Source: Aralia elata
Taxonomy: Eukaryota; Streptophyta; Magnoliopsida; Apiales; Araliaceae
Direction: 5' to 3'
Length of the DNA: 64,000 nt
NCBI GenBank assembly: GCA_034770075.1
Contig: CM068385.1
Coordinates: 72,050,479 to 72,114,478 of the forward strand
In this document: positions 42,754 through 55,363 of the stretch, piece after piece
Numbering within the stretch: the stretch's first letter is position 1
How the letters are laid out: each line of letters begins with the position of its first letter
Notes under the pieces: generated by a model
The model's input: only the letters and a program-made list of their open reading frames with translations
The model's database searches: none
What the model was told of the DNA's origin: nothing
Program-made: the position numbers and the translations under genes

Positions 42754-45700
42754 TGTGACGCCCCCAAATTCGGGTTTCCAAATACCCGGATCCGGTCATC
42801 ACGATCCAACATAAACATCCACCTATAACAACATATGGTATCTAAAATGCGGAATAAAATAAACATACGTTGTTCATTACAAGGTGTTACTAGTCCCAGA
42901 ATACGATTAACCTTAAACATTTACACAATCCATACCCTAAATAGCTATCAGGGTTTAAATTACATTAACAGAAATTAACTAACACATGAATCTAAAGTCT
43001 GCTACAAGAAGTCTATCATTTCATCTTTTCTTTCCCTTTGTTCTTTCCTGACGTCTCGGGTTTAGCTGCAATGAAGTCATGATATAGCAAGGATGAGCAA
43101 CGAGTTTGCCCAGCAAGTTTAAGGTGCAACAATAAAAATATATCATGATGAAGGGATATTAAAGGGATTTCAAAAATAGAATAATCAGAAGCAAGGACAT
43201 TAATTGCTTTTAGAACAATTGATAGTCAAATAGACTTTGAACGATAACTTCCAGAGGAGTCAATAGCTAGTTGACCCTCTGGTTACTGGCTACAGAATAA
43301 CGTACTTGAGGGGATCAGCCTCGCGTACCCTATGCATATGCATAACACTTAATTCTGCTATTTGTACCTTATATACGGTACGTGGGGTACTCCCCTATAA
43401 ATAAAGGGGTGTTCATACAGTCTAAGAATCCTTACCATTGATTGGTTCGGATAGCTTTTATAAATTCATATTTGCCTGACCGACCGAACAAGGGTTCAGA
43501 CTTAACCATGAGTAGCTCAAAATTTCTGAATTTAAATAATTATATGAAATCAAATGCGCGAGTGCGAATGTCAATAAATATACAGATGTGGAATAATTTT
43601 AAAAGTAATTAGACCACTTAAAGCGTGCTCGGAAATAAGATTCAAGCTTAAAGAATAACTTGCAACAATATATACCTTTTTGCACGAATTAAGACAATGC
43701 ATAAGGTTTAAAAGCTTGCTCAATGCCAAAAATTGGGTGAGAAGAACTTGCAAAAATGAAAGAAGTTTAGGGTTAGGAACTTGCAATATTTAAAGTTTCG
43801 GAATAGAGAACTTGCCTGTTTGCTCAGCTACAGATAAATTCTAGCTTTAATTAATTGATCTCGAGTGACCTATCATTGGATAAAGTCGGCTTATCAATTA
43901 TTATAACATGATTGTATCTTGGCACGCTTTACTATACCATTTACTTAGCAAAAAAAAGAATTCATCATCTATAATTAATTACCATTTAACATTAGTTAAA
44001 CGGAAATTTATTAATGACCCTTAGCTATTATTTAAACAGATAATAATTAATCATGGTCACTATCATTTGAATACTCAATTTATTTCCTTTAATAGTATCT
44101 AGGTATGGTTTAACAAACTTTATTTATCATCTATAAAATAAATTTTGGTTTAGAGATGACAGGAACTATTGATCATTTATTCAGTTTACTCTTAATTACC
44201 ATTTACCTTAGGGGTAGCTTAGTAATTATTACTCTTGTTCCTTATTCAACATTAATTAAGGTATAAATTTACACACAATTAATTATTATTAAATATTAAT
44301 AATCGCTAAGTGTTTATTATCTTTATTTATTAAGGTCCAAAAATAATTAACTTATTAATCTCCCTCATACTTAATCATCATTTCATTGATGATTAAGTAC
44401 TTACCATCCTTATTATTTCGTAACTTTATTTATACTTAATCATTATTATTATTAAATAATAATTAAATACTTAGTACCTTTATTTATTATTTATTAATAA
44501 GTAATACATAATTATTTTGTTAACTTTGTTCATATTTAATTATTATTATTATTAAAGAATAATTAAATATTTATTATCTTTATTTATTATTTATTAATAA
44601 ATAATAAATAATTATTTTATTAACTTTATTCATATTTAATTATTATTATTATTAAATAATAATTAAATATTTATTATCTTTATTTATTATTTATTAATAA
44701 ATAATAAATAATTATTTTATTAACTTTATTCATATTTAATTATTATTATTATTAAATAATAATTAAATATTTATTATCTTTATTTATTATTTATTAATAA
44801 ATAATAAATAATTATTTTATTAACTTTATTCATATTTAATTATTATTATTAAATAATAATTAAATATTTATTATCTTTATTTATTATTTATTAATAAATA
44901 ATAAATAATTATTTTATTAACTTTATTCATATTTAATTATTATTATTAAATAATAATTAAATATTTATTATCTTTATTTATTATTTATTAATAAATAATA
45001 AATAATTATTTTATTAACTTTATTATTATTTAATAATAAATAAAATTACAGTCAAATATTTATTATCTTTATTTATTATGATAATAAATATTTACTTGTT
45101 AACATTTATACCTGTTCATTTTAACAGTAATTAAATAACTCTTAGCTTTAGTGATAAATAATTATTATTTTATCACTTCATTCTTGCATAAATAAATTTC
45201 AAGCTACAAAATGATTCCTGTAAGTAACAGGTATTGACTGCATGATTATTACTAAATGAATCAGCTACCTGCAATTGATCCTAATGTTCATACAGTACTA
45301 GAATTCCCAAGCAGACCCAACACCATACAATACCACTGTTGAAATCCCAGCAATATCACACAATTAACCAATACCAGCCTGTTTGCTGAATCAATTTAAC
45401 TATCAGGACCCTAGGGTCCTTTACTATACAGAGTTTCCCAGCAATACAAACCCAGCCATACCTAACACAACCCAACATAGCATCAGACTCCTAAATCAAT
45501 TATCCAACACACTAAGATGTATGTTATAACCAAATCAGCTGCTAAAATGTTTCTAGGTTCAACATTTCCCAATCAACAGTTAACACAGCACAACCAAGCA
45601 ATTTCTAACAATCATTAATCCAATACAATATATTTAGCCGAATTGTTGAGCCAAACAACAACAACAAAAATTTCAACCAACCTAAAATTATTATACCAGG

Positions 45701-46958
45701 TCTGATTTTCAACTCAATACAGTCGGTCATCACAGAACTAATTACAGACAGAAAATGAAGAAAATGAAAAGAACACAATCGAATGGACCAAACACCTCAC
45801 TGTTTACCTTTGGCTCGATCGGATTGCAGCCTTCCTTCTTCTTCCAAAATAAGAAACGAATTCGGACATTAACAGTGGCTCCCCTCTCTAAGAATTTCAA
45901 ACCCTAATTTTCTAATTTGTATGTATTTTACTCCTAATTTGGGACTTACAAGAACAAAGGAAGAATCGGCAGTGTTGAGTTCCAATTTATAGAACCGGGT
46001 TTGTCCAATTCGCCGGTCAATACACCATTGGACAACTCAGTGACCAGTGGGTAGAGGGAGATAGTGGTCGATGTCAACTCCAACCCGTCCGAGCCCAGCT
46101 GCCGTCAGCTATGGAGCCGTGTGGTCCCGTCGGTCGAATCGCCGCTTGTTCGAGCCCGTTGGTCCGATCGTCGAGCGCTTGGTCGTTGACGCCTTCGCCC
46201 GTTTGTCCGCTGGTTTTTCTAGCCTACGCCGCCGGTCGCCTCATGCCGGTGTGGTCGATTGAGGGACTAGGGCTTAGGTCGGCTTTGATTTGAGAGGCTA
46301 GGATGCCTTGGATTCCCTTGACTGATCTCCCCTTTTCTAGCTTCGGTTATTCGAGGTTCTCCCAATTTCGTTTGATTTGGCCTGAAGCTCTATTAGCCCC
46401 AATTTGTATAGGAACGGTTCAACCCGTGGTCAGCCTCAACCCGTTAGCTTGAATGGTATAGGATGGGTCGACCCGACATGGAATGAAAAGAAATGGGGTT
46501 GGGCCGGTTATTTAAAGTACAAAGTGGCCCAATCGAAAAGAATAACAAGGAAATTGGATTTGGCCCGATAAAATAAAAGGAACATGGGTCCATTAAATTA
46601 ACACGCTTATGTCCAAATATTTAAATTAAATAATTAGTTCAATAAATTAATTATTTGAACATTTGTTTCAGCAAACATTTCTCTTCCGAATTATTTAAAT
46701 CCGATAATGATAGAATAAAACTATTTATTAAGTTTTCTTCCCAATTTTCTTGAAATTAAACTCTTAGGGTTTAATCACCAATCTATTCAGGCTATTAGTG
46801 AGCCCCTTTAATGCAAAGGAAATTATTGGACCGTATATTTATATGATTAAATAATAATACCTACATGGAATCCAATTTAATTCGAAAAATATATATAGAA
46901 TGAATTTTATTTATTAAAATAAGTTTGATACAATGTTTAAAATTTTCTGGACATTACA
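42754..46958 (-). mobile_element. Element B 5' LTR
   Basis: A 4.2-kb copy of 32499-36702. TATA candidate at 45985-45992 (minus). It should hold the functional promoter. It ends acattaca at 46958, followed by the duplication tttga. Confidence 0.96.
44420..45013. repeat. AT-rich tandem array in the B 5' LTR
   Basis: Copies start at 44420, 44520, 44620, 44720, 44820 and 44917. It has the same copy number as the 3' LTR, differing by a 3-bp contraction in one unit, as expected for a very recent insertion. Confidence 0.92.
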
Positions 46959-46963
46959 TTTGA

Positions 46964-47765
46964 TGTGAAGAGAATTATATATTCGCGTATTTGAGAAATG
47001 AGGTTTAATGGTAAATTAAACCATTGATGATAGTAAATGAAATTGTTACGAAAAAGATATTAATTGAATGTTATTAAGTTGAAATTATATTATGAAATAA
47101 TATATTTTAATTATTATGCCTCGTTAGCAAAGAAATTGTCATGGATTATATTTCATAATAATGTGAATAATTCACTTAATTAAAATGGTGAATTAATGTA
47201 AATATATATTTATTTTAATAGAATAAATATTTGATGAAATTATTTAGGTATGATGATATTGAGTAGTTGATAATAAACAATTTTATCGTCGGTGCGTATT
47301 TTTGTTACGTTAATAGAATGGTAATATTCTAATTTAATTAAATAATTAAATTAGAGGATTAATGGTTTATTAAATAAAATGATTTATTTAATAAAATTAT
47401 AGTTTGGCTAAATTGAATTATAATTTTGTCAATAAGGTTTTAATTGAAATTATTAATAAGTTTAATTAGATTTATTAATATAATAAGTTTATTAAAGTGT
47501 GACAATATATATATCTTATAATAAAAGATTATTAAAATAAGCTAAAAAGGGGGGTTTTTGGGTTCTAGCCAAACGAGGCATAAAGACCCTTTGTTTTCCC
47601 TAACTGTTGGTAACTCCCAATTAAATATTACGTGAGTTTTATCAGTTAGAGTTGGGGAAGCCAAAGAGCAGAGGAGAGGAAGAGAGAATTGAGAGAAATC
47701 CTCTGTGATTTTGAGAGAAAGTTTGAGAAGTCAAAGAAGAAGAAGAAGAAGGAATCAAGCATTCT
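46964..47765 (+). mobile_element. Truncated LTR H1, right part
   Basis: Continues H1 after element B. It matches H2 in gtgaa-gaattatatattc, aattaaaccattga, ctagccaaac and the gagagaa-rich leader. Similarity to H2 ends near 47765, at aatcaagc. The remaining about 1.9 kb of an H-type LTR is absent, so H1 is 3' truncated. It contains no coding sequence. Confidence 0.75.
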
Positions 47766-47832
47766 GAAAATCCTGCTCTAATTCAGAGAAGATTTTGGTG
47801 TTAGATTCTAAGCATTCTGAAAATCCTGCTTC
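47758..47832. repeat. Short direct repeat at the H1/G1 boundary
   Basis: aagcattctgaaaatcctgc occurs twice, about 54 bp apart. The second copy may be native G1 sequence and the first may mark the deletion or repair junction that truncated H1. Confidence 0.7.
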
Positions 47833-50800
47833 CCTTACGATTTTGAGAATATCCTTGAACTTCTCTTCTGATTCCCCAAACTTATCGAAACCAAGTTGGA
47901 TACCTGATACGACTAGATAGTTTTTCATAGCTAGGGTTTTGATATATGAAGGATATTCGACTGTTTTGGAGTTTCTGGAAGTTTGATGGTTTTTGGGATT
48001 TGAGGGGTTTACACGGTTTTGTAAGAGTGTAGACTTTAATAACTATTAGGAAAGAACAACCGTCATTATTTGAATTTTGGCCTGTGTCAGTAGCCTCTTC
48101 TTTTTGCAGAGGACACGTGTAGGAAAGCCATTTGCTAATCGTGGCCTCAACTTTTGTAACTTCCATAACTGTTACACATCAGTTACCCTGGTTCACTCTT
48201 GTTATGAGAACGTGGTCATCTCCTTCCTTGACCATTGACTTTTCCCGTTCATAGAGTGGCTTGATGTCCTGGCTTTTCACTCTACGATCATCTCTTGAGA
48301 GCAGACTTTGGTCACAACTTTTGCTGCTCAAATGCTAATTTGCACTTACCCTGGTGAATGCAATCTTTGATGGCAGGAACTCCATTTAAGGCTTGAGGTA
48401 GCTTTCTTCTTAATTGACCATTTGGGTGCTTAGAAGAAGCCTTTTTCAATCTTGATATTGGTGATGATAATGTTCATAACTTGTATGTTCTTTTGTACCA
48501 GTAGGTGAGCTGGATTGGCTGCTTGATGAAGACTTCCTTTTAATACCAGCTTCTTTCTCTTCTAGAAAGTTCCTATGATTAAATCTCCTTTATGAGTGCG
48601 ACTTTTTCTCTTCCGTTAACACACTAAGCTTTGGAGAGATTCTAGTGAAGCATTCTGTTCAGTCCTTCAACAGGTTTAAGGAAGCTCAGAGAGGGCAGGC
48701 CTCATAGTTTGAAACATAGGGCTAGGTTTGTCTCTGAGGCGCTTATCTGAGGAAAGACTGCTTTGATGTGATGGAGAGAATGTTATCACCGTATTCCTAT
48801 GATTTGGTTTACCAGCTTAGAATGAACTATGGGGCTGGTATTTGGCTGTGAAAGAATTTATAGGAAAGGTGTTTGTATAAGTTGCAATCATAGGATCAGT
48901 ACACTCTATTATTAGGACGTCCATCGTAGTGACTCTACGTTTTGGGGTTGTGTGGGTGACTTGTTTATCAATCGTAAAGTTTAGGGATTTTATGATTTGG
49001 GGGTGAGGTGTCATATGGTTTTATCAGCTTCTGGTTTCTTATCCTTAGTATGAGTTGGCTTGCTTCCCCTTGTCTTGTGCATTGCTAGGCTTAAGCTGAT
49101 TATTGCCCCCCCATAGTTGATGTCACCATCTTATGAATGAATTCTTCAGTATTAGGTTGTAGAGTATTTTCCTTGACACTGGCCAGTCTACGATCCCTTT
49201 ATCTGGCACTACAATCGTAAAGTTGGTTTGAACTTGATGTGGACCTAGTTCTTGTATGTCTCTTCAAGAACTATATTATGCTGTTTTGAGCTCTGACATC
49301 TGAGAGAGTCTTACTGGAGAATCACGACTCTGCAACTGGTCAGAAGTTTGTTGACGAGATTCAAACTTCCACTTGAATGGGCTTCAGTAATCATAATACC
49401 TGCAAGTTAAATAAATTTCTAACTTGGTACCCACTATTATTTGGGTCCTGCGAGGTTAGTATTTTTGAATGCCTGAGTCTTCTCGACTTTGGATTCACAA
49501 TCATGTATTACAGCTCCTATATGAGATGACAGTTATTTATGTTGTGTGAAAGGACAAGCTTGTGTGGAACTATTGTGGATCCTCAAACCTTTTCTTTAGA
49601 TATGTCCTTTCTTACGTATATCATGTTCTTAGTTTTTAAACTTTACTAGAGTAGTGGTCAGTTCAGTGAGTTGTACTCAGATGGTTCGTAGAGTTGATCA
49701 GTCTCTACAACCTCTCAAAGTACAGCAGTAGACATGACTACACTCTATGTTTTATCAAAAACTTAGATCATGGAGTAATGGGACAAACAACAGAAAAGGC
49801 AGGAGAGCTAAGTTAGGATGAATATTAAGCATAACCACCTTATTGAATTCTTGAAACAATAGAGTTAATGAAAGAATATGAATTTAATGATGATAAATCC
49901 TATTGAGTTTTCCACATCCAAGGTGAAAGATAAACTTTCAAATATCGGGACTAATTTAATTAAAGACAAGTCTTTAACAAGTGATTACCTAGCACACACA
50001 AGAGCAACTGCATATCAGTTGAACACTACTAACTCTTCTAGCAACAACATAAGGCAAGACTCTATTTGTGGATAAACTTCAGATATATTTCTTAAGAGCT
50101 TTATTTTCAGCCTCAAATGTGGATAGAGAGTAAAGTGATTTTAGGCCATTATTCTCACCTTATCTCTTTCTCCTTTTGAGAAAGAAAATGATTCCTTTAT
50201 AGATTACAAAAAAATAGAGGTACATTTTAATCATGCAATCATGCAATACAATTCAATGATCAATAATATTAGCATTTGAGGTTACAAAACTAAATACCTC
50301 ACTGATGTCAATCACTTGACAATCAGTGGAACTGCTTGTGATAACGCACATTGTCGTTAGTTAATGATTTGTAATCCTTCAAGTCACTACCAACATCATC
50401 ATTTGTTCCTTCATAGTGCTGCATTGACTGACACATCAAGCAAATCCGTTGAGTTATGGACAGAGTAAGTCATGACACCCCATAGTCCTTGATATGCTTG
50501 AATGAACCTCAGAGTTCATATTTTGTTGAGTAGGGTCATTCCACATGTATTTGAGAAGTACATGGAATCATTGTTGTGGTACACTGATGCTGAAGCATTA
50601 TCATTTAGATATCTTCTAATCATCATTCATATGTCTTCTCAAACTTCTTTGGCGGAGATGCAGATTCCTATTGGATGAAGAATTTCTCAGCTCTTGTTGC
50701 ATCTGTACTTTTCTTCCTAACGAGTTGTTTGATCTTCTCGTTGACCTCAGCATGTCTGTTGGTGATATTTCCATTCAAGCACGTGGTTCAGTCTGGATTG

Positions 50801-50959
50801 TTTTAGGTAGTTATTCATTTAGAGTACCTGCACACATAATTTTCAACTTGTAAGCCCATCTTCATTCAGTTTTGAAAACCAATACCTTGGTTTAGGACTG
50901 ATCTAAATTTGTGTCATGGATCAACTCAAAGCGTAAGCTTTAACATATTCATGAGACCT
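47766..50959 (-). mobile_element. Repeat G1, internal region adjoining its primer site
   Basis: Noncoding. 48881-50571 is nearly identical to 59275-60964 (1691 versus 1690 bases), the matching part of G2. 47766-48880 has no partner in G2. The region repeats the ctctacgatc words and holds only short, unconserved ORFs (such as 47882-48166 minus). It sits where gag would be expected next to a primer site, so G looks like a large noncoding, non-autonomous retrotransposon derivative. A highly decayed SIRE-like element is the alternative. Confidence 0.6.
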
Positions 50960-50971
50960 GCTCTGATACCA
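50960..50971 (-). promoter_or_regulatory. G1 primer binding site (tRNA-iMet)
   Basis: In element sense tggtatcagagc, exact, located 2 bp from a TGTTATTTCC/...AATAACA LTR end. Confidence 0.85.
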
Positions 50972-50973
50972 AT

Positions 50974-51678
50974 TGTTATTTCCCTGGGACACAATAAAGA
51001 TCTAGAAGGGGGTTTGAATAGATCCTTTAAAACTTTTTCATTTATTACGAAAATATAACAGTTAAGATTAGTGGAATCAATTCATGCACAACGGAATATA
51101 CTTTAAGAACCTCTTCAAAGATATAAACATAATCTCAGTTCTATGATTAAATCTACGATATAGCTGATAGCAGATATAGCAATTATTGTGCACAATGTAA
51201 AAGACATAAAGTAAATTACACAAGAGGTTTTAAGTGGTTCGGAGACTGAACAACTCCTACTCCACTCTTCCACTTCAACAAGTACAAAATCCAATAAGAA
51301 TTTAGTTACTAATACAAGGACGCTCTGCCCTCCTCAAGTCCAGCAGACATGAGTTGTTTTTAGCCACTAAGGCAAGGATCCTCTGACACTTCTCAAGTCC
51401 AGCAGACATGAGTTGTTTTTAGCCACTAAGGCAAGGATCCTCTAACCCTCCTCAAGTCCAGCAGACATGGGGTGTTTAGTCATAAGACAAGGACACAATG
51501 CCCTTCCGCTCCAAGCCCAACAGACTCTAAAGCTTTAGTCAATTAAGATAAGGACCCAGAAGACCCTCTTCCCAAGTCGAGCAGACTTGAAGCTTTAGTC
51601 ACTTAAGACAAGGATCCTCTGACCCTCCTTGGTGTGTTGATAGTTGTTGGGTTGTGCTGCTAAGATGAACTTTGATCT
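50974..51678 (-). mobile_element. Copia-like (SIRE/Maximus-type) LTR of G, first part
   Basis: It starts TGTTATTTCCCTGGG on the plus strand next to the primer site. The words gatctagaagggggtttga and gaggttttaagtggttcgg recall SIRE-type LTRs. This lineage call is from memory of sequence style, not from an alignment. It is split by solo LTR H2 and resumes at 54497. Confidence 0.6.
51315..51630. repeat. Five-copy tandem repeat of about 59 bp in the G LTR
   Basis: tcaagtccagcagacatgag and variants recur near 51333, 51391, 51451, 51509 and 51571, each followed by a ttagccactaaggcaaggat-like segment. The last two copies are more diverged. Confidence 0.88.
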
Positions 51679-52610
51679 TGTGACAACCCGAATTTTTAGA
51701 AATTATTAAATAAGAATTTAATAAATAAAATTCTTATTACGAAATATTTTGGGTTTGAATATGTGTATATATATGTTTCATATTGTGAAATATGTGGTTC
51801 GGTGTGAAAGAAATTATATATTCATGTAATAGGGAAGAAATGGTTTAATAATTAATTAAACCATTGAAAAGATTAAATGAAATTGTCATGAGAAGGAAAT
51901 TAGTTGAATAATAGTAGTTAATTTAATTAAGTTAAAATTATATTAGGAAATAATATAATTTGATTGTTATGTCCTGTGGACAATGAAAATTATTATGAAT
52001 TAAGTTTCATAAATAATGTGAGTGATTCACTTAATTAAAATAGTGAATTAATGTGTGTATATTCGTTTTATTAAAGTGTGACGAATATGTATTATATTAT
52101 AAGAGGGTTATTAAAATAAACTAAAATGATGTTTAAAAGGATGCTAGCCAAACATGGCCTTGTAACCCTTGATATTTGTAACTGCTGAAACCTTTTGTTT
52201 GATAACTGTTAGCCAATTAGAATAAACGTGTTATGTTGTCAGTTTAGTTTAAAAGCCAGAGAGAGAAGAGAAAGGATGGTTTTGAGAGAGAAAGAGAGAT
52301 TCTCTGTGAATTTGAGAGAGAATTCTGATAATTAAGAGGAAGAAGGTGATTAATCAAGCAATCTAATCAACTAACAATACTAAAGAATGAATCAAGAGGT
52401 AATTTTTTGTCTCTTGCTATGCTATATATAAAAACTATATGCTGGAATTTAAATATATAATTGGAAGTCTGTGTTGGTATGAAATTGTAATTATACTAAC
52501 TTGGTAAACCTCTGAATGTGATATAGTATATGTTATAATAGCAAGGCAATAGAAGAGTGGAATGGGATTTTGAGTTCTGCAGTAGAAATCGTATTACAGA
52601 GTTTGTTCTG

Positions 52611-52665
52611 AAGTGGCGCGGCTGCGCCACTTTTAAGTATAAAACCAGCGCGGCCGCGCTGGTCT
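52611..52665. repeat. Paired GC-rich palindromes in solo LTR H2, first set
   Basis: gtggcgcggctgcgccac and accagcgcggccgcgctggt, 13 bp apart. The second is a perfect palindrome with 10-bp arms. Confidence 0.9.
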
Positions 52666-53128
52666 GCATTCACCTCAAGATGCTTTCTTTGTAAAGTTGA
52701 GCCTTTGAGCATGTGTATTAGAGTCTTTTAGACCCTAATAGGTGTCTTATATAGTGTCTATTATGGCTATGTGTGAATTGGCCAGCTTAGCATGGTTAGT
52801 ATACGTACTTCGAATGAAAAAAATTGATTGTTTTGGAAGTAAAGAACTAAAAGTCCTCTAGTAAACCTTGAACAGGTGTAATATGACCAAACTAGCATTG
52901 CAATGAGTATCAAAGCTATTCATGGTCAGCTCTTGACATAATGAACAAGTAAAGTTAGTTTTGAAAAGAAATGGAAGTGAATGATAAAAACTATACAATG
53001 CTTAAACCAACATCGATGTTAAGTCTCTGAAAAACTCTGAAAATGTGCTTAGGGTTGCTGCCAAGGTACCCCATCATGTCTACATCGAAAAAAAGTTGGA
53101 ACAACTCAGTCTTGGGCACATCAAGGAG

Positions 53129-53184
53129 TAGTGCGGTCGCGCCACTCCCAAGCCTAAAATGCAGCGCGACCGTGCCGCACTGCA
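53129..53184. repeat. Paired GC-rich dyads in solo LTR H2, second set
   Basis: agtgcggtcgcgccact and gcagcgcgaccgtgccgcac, about 15 bp apart. Less perfect than the first set and possibly its decayed duplicate. Confidence 0.75.
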
Positions 53185-54491
53185 GAGTAACCAAGATGTT
53201 TAACTTATTAACTTAACCTTATAACATGAATGTACGAGTCTCTTAAACTGAAATATATGAGTCTTATGGTAATTAGCCTATTCCCTTGTGAAAATGACCA
53301 AATTAAATGGAAAGTGGGTTATAGATTGGCTAACTAGTATTAAATAAGTATAAGGAAACGTTAAGCGAACGCACGAGCGTATCACTGAAGCGTTCGACTA
53401 AGCCAAGTCTGGCACATGGTGTATTGATACTGAAAAGCCGTGGCTAATATCAAAGAACATGAATAGTATTCTGAATCAAATGAGAAGTTAAGTAAATATT
53501 AGTATCTAATGAAATCCTAAGGATCAAATCTAGGAAAGTATAAAGTTAAAATCAAAGTTTTGATCAATGATTGATAAGCGTCGATAAGCTAAGAAAAGAA
53601 AGGTTAAGGTTTTGAAAATGAAACCATAAATGAGTTATAGCTAATGTAAATTAAGCTATATTGTTAAGCTAATGTGAACTAAGTTGTATAGACTATATGG
53701 CGAATGTGTATTTATGCATACTCATATATTGTGTAGGAAGTTTCTGAGGACAATAACTATAGTTAATAATCAACGAATCAGGCAAGTCTTTCAGTTCCTA
53801 TTTGTTATATGAACTAAATGATTGATTGTTTTAAACCTATGATGCAAAAGCATGATGAATTCTATATATTGTTTTTACAAAATGACAAAGTCAATTTATG
53901 ACTACGTTCGTTAAGTTAGAGTGTTGATTGAGTTATGGAACTCAAATATTACTTGGTAACTGATGTACAACATGTATGATATGCTAGAATTACAATGTTT
54001 ATGATTGTATAAATTGAGCATGTTGTTTATGCGCTTCGTGATGCATGAAAATTATTAGATTTTGCTGAGTTGTTGAGCTCATTCTTGCAAATAACCACTT
54101 TTGCAGGTTTAAGATACAAGGTAACGTTATGTGCTGTCCAATGACGTGGATCAAAGTGATGCATAAAGATTAAATGTTTTAGTTGAAATTTATTACCTGA
54201 ATTATGTTAATATTTTGATAAATATATTTGCGTTAAGTTGTAAAGTTTGTATTGAGGTGTAAATTTTTATAATAAGGTCGATAAGGTGAATCATGATATT
54301 AACATGATTCTAAAATATTTAGATGTAAAGGTTGAGAATTTTGGGATCGAGAATGATTTGTAATAGAAAAGTTTAAATTATTCCGCATTTTATTAAGTTT
54401 AACATTGAATAATGTTGTAAAGTCAAAATGAGGATGTATTGCTAACGACCGATGTGAAGAGTTGGTTTGTATGAATTTTGGGGTCGTTACA

Positions 54492-55363
54492 GATCTCCTT
54501 CATCTTTAGGTACTTAACAACTGTTGGTGATCATCTTCTGGATGCTGCTGACGTTAGTCGTTGATGCCCTCCTTCTTCAGGTATTCAGCAAATGCAAATG
54601 ATCACCCTTCATGTACTGCTTAAGCTCTTCATGGAAGCTTGATCTATTCTTGAGCTTAGCAGTCATGAACACTTGTTTTCTTGTATACAGAACCCGTTCT
54701 ATTCTTCATCTTGTCAGCTCACAGTGTTCATGATTGATCATAAAGTTGCTCTTCTTGATTTTGCTTTCAACTCTAGTCCCTCTTGATCTTAGCTTCTTGG
54801 TCATTCGACTCTTAGCTCGTATGCCAGTACTTCGGCATACTTAGGTGAAGCTTCAGCGGATGTGTTCAATCAATGTTCTTGCTCCTCTTCACCATTCTTT
54901 TGCTTGATGCGGTTTGCTATATATATATTTTGTGATCTTTCCGTTTGGAATCCTGTTAATAACTACCCGTTGCAAATCTTCCCGTTGAAGATTTTCTTTC
55001 TGCAGACTTCTTTATTGTACCAATGAATATTTTACTTCCTTGAAGTCTACTAGTAATGGCTGAGTCAACTTCCATTAATTGGTACCAAGGTAATGGAGTC
55101 ATATGTGTTGGCTTTTTCATCAGTAAACATGGCTATTTGAACCTCACTAAGATCGGTTTACCATTTATGCTCATTTAAGTAATCAGTCGCTCATTTTGGG
55201 ATAGTTAATTTTAAGTGCTCTGATGTCTGTAATTCTTGCTGGCACTTACGTACTCTACGATCAACTGGGTTGTAGCCTTTTATTTATGATCGTAGAGTTA
55301 TCTGCTTGCTCTATAAGAGGTCTATGATCATGCTTGTTTGCACACTGCCTTAGAACTCGTATA
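54492..55363 (-). mobile_element. G LTR, second part, passing into G2
   Basis: Continues the G LTR after H2 with repeated ctccttcatctttaggtact / ctccttcttcaggtattc words and a TATA-like tatatatata near 54918-54930. The right end of the LTR could not be fixed. By about 55245 the sequence has the ctctacgatc words of the G internal region, so the boundary lies between. Confidence 0.5.

Larger units (their letters stand above)
32499..46958 (-). mobile_element. Element B: nearly intact Tekay/Del-like chromovirus, 14.5 kb
   Basis: A complete minus-strand element with LTRs of 4204 and 4205 bp that differ at only about a dozen sites by eye, apart from small repeat indels. It has target duplication tttga (32494-32498 and 46959-46963), a perfect initiator-Met primer site, an intact accessory ORF, a gag-pol frame with one stop, and a polypurine tract. 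It is the youngest insertion that can be dated here. It is related to A but a different subfamily, with longer LTRs, a longer accessory protein and a different Gag N-terminus. Confidence 0.96.
51679..54491 (+). mobile_element. Solo LTR H2, 2.8 kb
   Basis: A complete LTR from TGTGACAACCCG to GGTCGTTACA flanked by perfect 5-bp duplications gatct (51674-51678 and 54492-54496), with no internal domain. This is the signature of recombination between the two LTRs of a former full element. It contains a purine-rich leader-like stretch (52255-52340), two sets of GC dyads and segments shared with LTR E. ORFs inside are short and not credible. Confidence 0.92.

Noticed and set aside
47776..47780. ctcta as the right target duplication of H1
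   Set aside because: It matches the five bases before H1 (32371-32375), but the preceding bases are cctg rather than an LTR CA end, and most of the LTR is missing. The match may be chance.
47882..48166. 94-codon minus-strand ORF in G1
   Set aside because: No known motif, absent from G2, and the neighbouring frames are as open. Insufficient support for a gene.
50960..50971. tRNA-like sequence
   Set aside because: The 12-bp match to initiator tRNA-Met, like those at 14410 and 42739, is a retrotransposon primer site. No cloverleaf surrounds it.
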